64,000 nucleotides of DNA. Source: Phlebotomus papatasi. Its lineage: Eukaryota; Arthropoda; Insecta; Diptera; Psychodidae. The translations under genes were made by a program, and so were the position numbers. Below the pieces are notes generated by a model that did not search any database, was not told the origin of the DNA, and saw nothing but the letters and a program-made list of their open reading frames with translations. The stretch is from assembly GCF_024763615.1 (NCBI RefSeq), contig NC_077223.1:15500001-15564000 (forward strand), given 5' to 3'. Positions 58,550 to 64,000 of the stretch are shown here, one piece after another (within the stretch, counting starts at the first letter, position 1; each line of letters begins with the position of its first letter).

Positions 58550-58755
58550 CTTCAACCTAATACGAGCTTCAGACCTAAGGCTTAGCCATATGGCTTAACT
58601 GCTCCAATTTCTTATCAATCACAATTTTTTGGAAAAATTTAACTAAGGATTGGATTATTAAAGAAAAATTACCTATTAGGTAGTCAATAAGCAATAAAAT
58701 TGCTCACAGTTTTTGAGACCTTCTGGTCTTCAGTCTGAAGACCGCATAAGTCATT
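58550..58755. repeat. Family N repeat, copy 3 (cleanest)
   Basis: GAGCTTCAGACCTAAGGCTT, CATATGGCTTAACTGC, AGCAATAAAATTGCTCAC and GTCTGAAGACCGCATAAG occur in order. The two ends are partly inverted (CTTCAGACC / GTCTGAAG), so N is probably an old MITE. Confidence 0.6.
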
Positions 58756-59017
58756 GTCGCATTGAATGCATTTGGATAAGTTAACTGGAGGTCGGATCGC
58801 CGACCTAAAATATAAGTGACTTTTCTTAAATTTTTCCTTAATTTTTACTAATTAACTTTTGTAAAATATTATATATTGCATAAGTAAATGTAATGCATGT
58901 TAGTAAAGATACCTGAAAAAATCGACAAATAATTTTTTAAAAGTCATTTTATATTAGAACAACAATCCAATCTATCCAACTAAAAAGATCGTTAAATATT
59001 CAAGAAAAAAAACTATA

Positions 59018-59235
59018 TATGGTAGACCAGGGTAGAATTAGTCACCAAATGAAATTTTTGATTGCAAGTAATTTGTACAAAAAATATTTGTATGAGGCTG
59101 ATAAATATTTCAATGAATAGTAAGGGAAGTAATATTTAGAATAAAGAGTCGTTTCATCAACATCCCTTCGAAGGCAAACTATAAGATACCACTATGTAAT
59201 ACCATATGTGGCTAATTTTGCCCTGGTCTCCCCTA
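59018..59235. mobile_element. Family Y MITE
   Basis: GGTAGACCAGGGTAGAATTA at the left and AATTTTGCCCTGGTCTCCCC at the right, with TA at both edges and the words AGTCACC / GTGGCTAA just inside. A related single end (GGGGAGACTGGGGCAAAAAG) is at 63295. Confidence 0.75.
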
Positions 59236-60807
59236 ACGTGAGAAGAGGTATTGCCGTCGTTTGATTTCGTAACCTAGTCACCAAAGCTAAAGATATTTGT
59301 TTCCTTATTGCACAATAGTAATTAACACATTTAATTATTAAACTTTAAAAACAGAAAAACACGATTTACTCTTTTTTGCATGTAGTTTGCCCGAGTTATG
59401 TCTGGTGTAGAAATTTTTGCGCATAATATCCCTCCAAAGTATACCTGGGCGTGGTTCTTAAGCAGTAAAAAATCTTAGTTCCGAATAAATTTTCACAAAT
59501 TTGTTTCGTGTTTATGATGTAAGACATTAACTTTGCAAGTATTACGTGCAAAGTCACAAAATAGTAACTGTGACCTTATGAAAGCAATAACGCAACAACA
59601 TATTTTGCTGCTTGGGATTCTCTTAGGAGAATTTACAATTTATTTGCACTATCTTACACAACATCATAAAATTGTTACATATGGTCCTTAACATAATTGA
59701 ATTATACAATAAAAGATGTATAATTGTCTCCATCATCATTTCAGGTGCAAATTGTGATGTCCTCGAGGGGCATGAAAAACATTTTATATTCACTTTTCCC
59801 CCCAATTTTCCTCCGCCAATTCACTGTTATTGATGGTTAAGTAGTTGATGGCAAAACTATCTCATTAAAAAGTCATAAAAATCAGTGTTTTTATGCCCTC
59901 ATATGCTCAATCTCCTAACGGGTGCTCCAGGATGTGGGGAACGTTTGAATCTAACTTATACAAGCACATATATACATAAATTGAGGTTCAACAGCTGTAT
60001 GCCATCAAAATTGCTCATGAGCATCTAAAATTGTAATTCAACTTTCCGCATGTTATTCTTAATAATAATAAAAAGTCATAATTACACAGTTTCGTGGGAA
60101 TTTGGTGTAGAAGAGTTGTCTGCCTACATTATTTACTTTTTTGCTCTATACACATATAGAAAAAATGTAGGTATCTAGAAGAGGGAAAACCTCCATAAGT
60201 AATCATGTAACATGTCCAATTTGCAATTACACACACTTTTGCATGATGACATGAAGTAAGGAAAAAAAATATCGTGCAGTATTAAAGGGAGCAACACTGA
60301 TTGCGACAATTATCAATTGTAATTGACTTCTAATGTTATTTAAAAATCATGCAACTCTGTATAAGAAAAGATGAACATTTCCCATAACTTTATACAGAAA
60401 CCGTTGATTGAACGTTTGATGAAGCATAATAGAGCTGTCACCTTAGAATCACTTTAAATATTATGAGAGAGAAGAGGGCATTAATAAAAATTAATTTATT
60501 TTATTTCATATCAAAAATAATTGTTTTCCAAAAGTTAATCATTTTTCATCGGTCAGAAGTTTGTTGACACTTTGGAAAAGTAAAAAAAAAATGAATTTGA
60601 TATGTGCTACGACGTAGGGGCCTGTATCCCTTCAGCTAGCAACTTATTCTGAATTTTTCGGAGCAGGCATCACAGGATAACTATCACAGTTACTTACAAT
60701 ACTATCAATCCTTTGAGTTGAAAGCCCGAGTCTACCGTTAGCGCTTTTTAAATGTACTCGTATCTCATCATTTTAACAATTTTCCATTCTGTAGCGATTT
60801 AGAAAGG
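59236..60807. other. Flank without a gene
   Basis: AT-rich; no supported feature. The minus-strand open frame at 59623-59805 has no domain. Confidence 0.35.
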
Positions 60808-61241
60808 TAGGGTAAGTGTGCCAAATTTCGGCATAGTTGAATGCAAGCGCCAAGGTCTCTAGTTTTAAATGCAATATTATTAATACAAATTGAACATTTT
60901 TATTACTTCTTTTTAAGGAGTATTGCTTGGAACTTTGTAGACGGTTTATCGTTTTTATTTACTCTAAAATCATTCTTAATACATTTTAAAATAAATAAAA
61001 ATGTTGACATTGCTTTGGTGTCTTATTTCGGCCACCTTCATTCTCATAGCTCCTTGCCCATCGGGAATTCTTCAAATTAATGTCTTTTTACATCATCTTG
61101 TTTGTGGAATCTGCATTTTTTGTTATTCTTTTGCATAGTATAATCTCTAGAGTATGTAAAAATCAAAAATTCATAAAAATTCGAGGAACAAAAAATATGG
61201 CCGGAATTACAAGCTCGCCGGAATTAGGCACACTTACCCTA
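60808..61241. mobile_element. Family P element, copy 2
   Basis: Same orientation, order and length (434 bp) as copy 1, with TAGGGTAAGTGTGCCAAATT and GGCACACTTACCCTA ends. The open frames inside (60841-61080, 61080-61292) are not conserved between copies and are not genes. Confidence 0.84.
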
Positions 61242-62879
61242 CCACTAAAAAAAAATTCCAAGATACAATCAAATAATACAAATTCATCCTGAAATATTTA
61301 CAATTGTTATTAAAAATATTATATTTTGAAAGTGTAGGACAACCTCCAATAAAACTGATCGAATAAAAATCCAAAACCAATTTTACATATTTGAATATCC
61401 TAGTGACTGTAAATAAAACATAATAAACGAAAAAATATTGAACAATTTATTTTCATAAAGAAAAATATTTAAAACTTGTTTAATTTACATGTAAATCGCC
61501 ATTCTATTTTTTCTAAAAATATCACTCTTGTACGATTGATTGCAAAATAATGGTGAAACGACAGTTTTGCTCCAACCTGATCGTTTATTTCCAGTGTCCA
61601 ATCATAATTCGTTAGTGAATATTCACATGATCAGCACAGATTTAACGTGAAAGACAGATTGAGAATTAATTTAGAATGATTGAAGAAATAAGATAAATCA
61701 GATTGTGCGGCACCTTTGTGAGTCACTAAAAGTTCGCCAATTGGTAAATCTGCAAGCGACTTCTTATGTAAGTCAAATTCAAATTAATTAGACACCATTT
61801 TTGGTACCTCTTTATCACACTGTGTGGAGGTGTTTAACATTGTGAATAATTTGCTGTATAATGTATTGGGTGGCATAAGGTTGCATGGCATAAGAGATAG
61901 AGAATGGGGGAGATCAACAATGAAATTTGATACTTTTGCATTGATTATGGAAGCAAGTAGCATTCATGAGAGTCGTCGGCTCTATTTCGGAGTCATGTGG
62001 CTTATTCTTCGCAATGGAATATCTCTCTTCATCCTCGGGTAATTGTTTCATGTAATTGCTTAGAGTCATAGATCACGATTTAAGGAAATAATACACATGA
62101 GGTTGATCTCTAATTCGACTTTTATAAGCTCACGTATCAAGTTAGATTTATTTCAATGCAAATTTCCAATCACTTGTTCCTATGCACGAATTTTGAGATT
62201 AAGATTTTACTTTTCGATGTATCGTCTTGGTACAGTGAAATGTCTATTACGCCAATGAATATTCTGCTAAAAACTTAGTCCAAAATAAACTGAATAGAAC
62301 AGATAAAGTCGATAAAATTTTTTTGTTGATTAAAACTTCTCAATGTGCGTAATAATCTTTCCAATGTTGTGCAAATTTAATAAGTCTGATGGGTTTGATT
62401 ATATGCAACAAATTCGAAAAGAAAATTTCAAAATATTTTTAATACAAGTAGAAGTTCAGCAAGTCCAAAGGGTAACTTAATTAAGCTTAAACTTAGCTTA
62501 TTTAAGTGGTGATCCTTAGGGGAAGTATGAGTAGATTAAAATAAAATTGCCATACAGCTTGATTAGCTTGGCAATCTTGCTCTCTCTTTTTGACTAGCCT
62601 AGCCCCAATGAAATGTAAAACATTTTATAAAATAGGAACATACAACCAGAGAAGGGACATTTCGATCCTTTAGTTTTGGAGGTTAGAATGAACGCTGAGA
62701 CCGAGGAGGACGCATGAGGGTGGGCGTGGTAGAGATCAAGAATGATATGAAAATAAATAAATTTAATTAAGCAATTAGAGGGGCTGCAATTCCCAATTCT
62801 TAGAAAAAATTATGGATTCCCCGAGTTTCACGTACTTTCTCTGGAAATGAATGTCCTATGGTCCCTAAAAAATGTAATG
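61242..62879. other. Flank without a gene
   Basis: AT-rich sequence. The open frame 61824-62042 encodes a peptide without a recognisable domain or splice context. Confidence 0.35.
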
Positions 62880-63008
62880 TCCTAGACAGACTTACGGCTG
62901 AAGCAGAGAGACGGCTTAGTGGAGAATTATGATAAAGTAGTTCAAACATTATTGTAAATATAATTGTGTTAAGCCATCTCTCGGCTAATCCTCAAGTCTG
63001 TCGAGGCC
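62880..63008. repeat. Short inverted-repeat element EE
   Basis: CTAGACAGACTTACGGCTGA and GAGAGACGGCTTA at the left are mirrored by TAAGCCATCTCTCGGCTAAT and AGTCTGTCGAGG at the right; arms are about 37 bp. Probably a MITE; single copy here. Confidence 0.65.
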
Positions 63009-63165
63009 CTAAGGGTTCCTCAGGTTCTCCCTGAGTTCTCCAAAATATTGTATGGCTTTTCGAGTCTCCTGCAGATTCCCCGAACAATTGAATAGGTTCT
63101 CCGAGTTCCTTGAAAAGATGTACGGGTTCTCCGTGGATTAATTGAAAAAATGTTAAGATTTCCAG
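63009..63165. repeat. Degenerate ~45-bp tandem repeat
   Basis: The phrase GGTTCTCCGAGTTCCT and variants (GGTTCTCCCTGAGTTCTCC, CTTTTCGAGTCTCCTGC, GGGTTCTCCGTGG) recurs four or five times. Confidence 0.55.
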
Positions 63166-63294
63166 GAAATTCTCCTTTGAATTTCAGGGTTGCACGTGGG
63201 TTTCATTACCAGTTTGGTTCAAGTTCCCTGTACTAAGTTACCCCTTGAACAAGTCCAAGCTATAATTTTTCTAAAATTCGCGCTTTATGATAAA

Positions 63295-63819
63295 GGGGAG
63301 ACTGGGGCAAAAAGTCACAAAACAGATATTTTATTTTTTTTACAAGCTACTCGAGCGCTTCAAAAATTTCTAATTAGCGCAGTTTTATAGGAAATTTACC
63401 GCTCTACAACTTTGTGAAAGTAATTTTTCTCTATTTTGTAAGGAAATACGTTTGTCGAGCCAATTTCTAAAAGGTAATTTTGTGACTAATCTCAAAAATG
63501 CTGGAGCAAATAGTACCAGACATTGGGTAAAATCATATTTTAATTCGCTTCATTACAGGCTTCCGCAAATTTGAAAAAATACCTAGAGGACATATTTTCT
63601 TAGAAAATTTATTTATCTACACCTTTGTAAAACACCGTTTTCTCTGCGAGAAATGTGAGAAAACGAGGAAAACGATTTTCAAGCTATTTTAGAAAAAACA
63701 CACAAAAGACTGCAAATCGTTTGACCAATGCAAACAACAAGCGGCGAGACATGATAATGACGTTTCTTTTCGCCGTGAGACATCAGAAATTGCTTCGCTT
63801 TTTGTTACTTTTTGCTATA
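63295..63819. other. Region with one family-Y-like end
   Basis: AAGGGGAGACTGGGGCAAAA at 63295 followed by AGTCACAAAA resembles the Y terminus, and GGTAATTTTGTGACTAATC (63473) may be its inner counterpart. No clear right end was found. Confidence 0.3.
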
Positions 63820-64000
63820 TAGGGTGGAATCACCAGTTCTCGCCAGTGCCCCACTTCTCGCCACTTACATTGAAATCGCTATTTTTCGTAATTTATGAAA
63901 TAAATGAGTCGCAATTTTTTTGTATTGTTTCTGCTTCTACGCATAGAATCGAAAAATAATAATTATTCGTTTTGGATTCACGATTTTGATCACTTTTTAG
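63820..64000. mobile_element. Family L element, copy 3, cut by the window edge
   Basis: Starts TAGGGTGGAATCACCAGTTC and reads as the reverse complement of the right end of L copy 2 (39005-39187) with about two mismatches in 180 bases. It continues beyond the window. Confidence 0.85.

Noticed and set aside
60841..61292. Two consecutive frames of 79 and 70 codons
   Set aside because: They lie in family P copy 2 and are interrupted in P copy 1.

Overview
The window is AT-rich eukaryotic DNA with one recognisable protein-coding gene, two of whose exons are visible on the + strand. They encode a SoxF-group HMG-box transcription factor, the dipteran Sox15 type. The HMG-box sequence, the long introns, and the density of short TA-flanked inverted-repeat elements point to an insect. 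My best guess is a lower dipteran such as a sand fly or a relative; the species cannot be fixed from the sequence alone.

Layout: 1-7716 lies upstream of the first visible exon. It carries no coding exon I can support, but it holds a deep stack of nested transposons at 3.0-4.6 kb. Exon A (7717-8255) encodes the N-terminal activation or linker region and the first half of the HMG box. A 38.3 kb phase-1 intron (8256-46564) then interrupts the HMG box and is packed with non-autonomous mobile elements. Exon B (46565-48090) encodes the rest of the HMG box, a long disordered region, a beta-catenin-type EFDKYL motif and the stop codon. From 48091 to 64000 is 3' flank or UTR plus intergenic repeats, with no second gene that I can support.

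The repeat landscape is the most informative part. I distinguish about twenty inverted-repeat families (labelled A, B, C and so on), most present two or more times. Many share a terminal cap TAGGG and a TA target, and each carries its own subterminal word repeated near both ends. Several are nested in one another, so insertion order can be read directly; one pair (family L) is nearly identical and therefore probably recent. A broken Tc1-type transposase at 34.8-35.2 kb is the only protein-coding mobile-element relic found. Other structures are a roughly 400 bp palindrome, an array of about 145 bp palindromic units, a 1.8 kb periodic block with unusually high GC, and a large foldback 0.7 kb beyond the Sox stop codon.

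No bacterial-type features (operons, CRISPR, riboswitches) are expected or seen. All repeat families were defined by comparing copies by eye inside this window; no database was searched.
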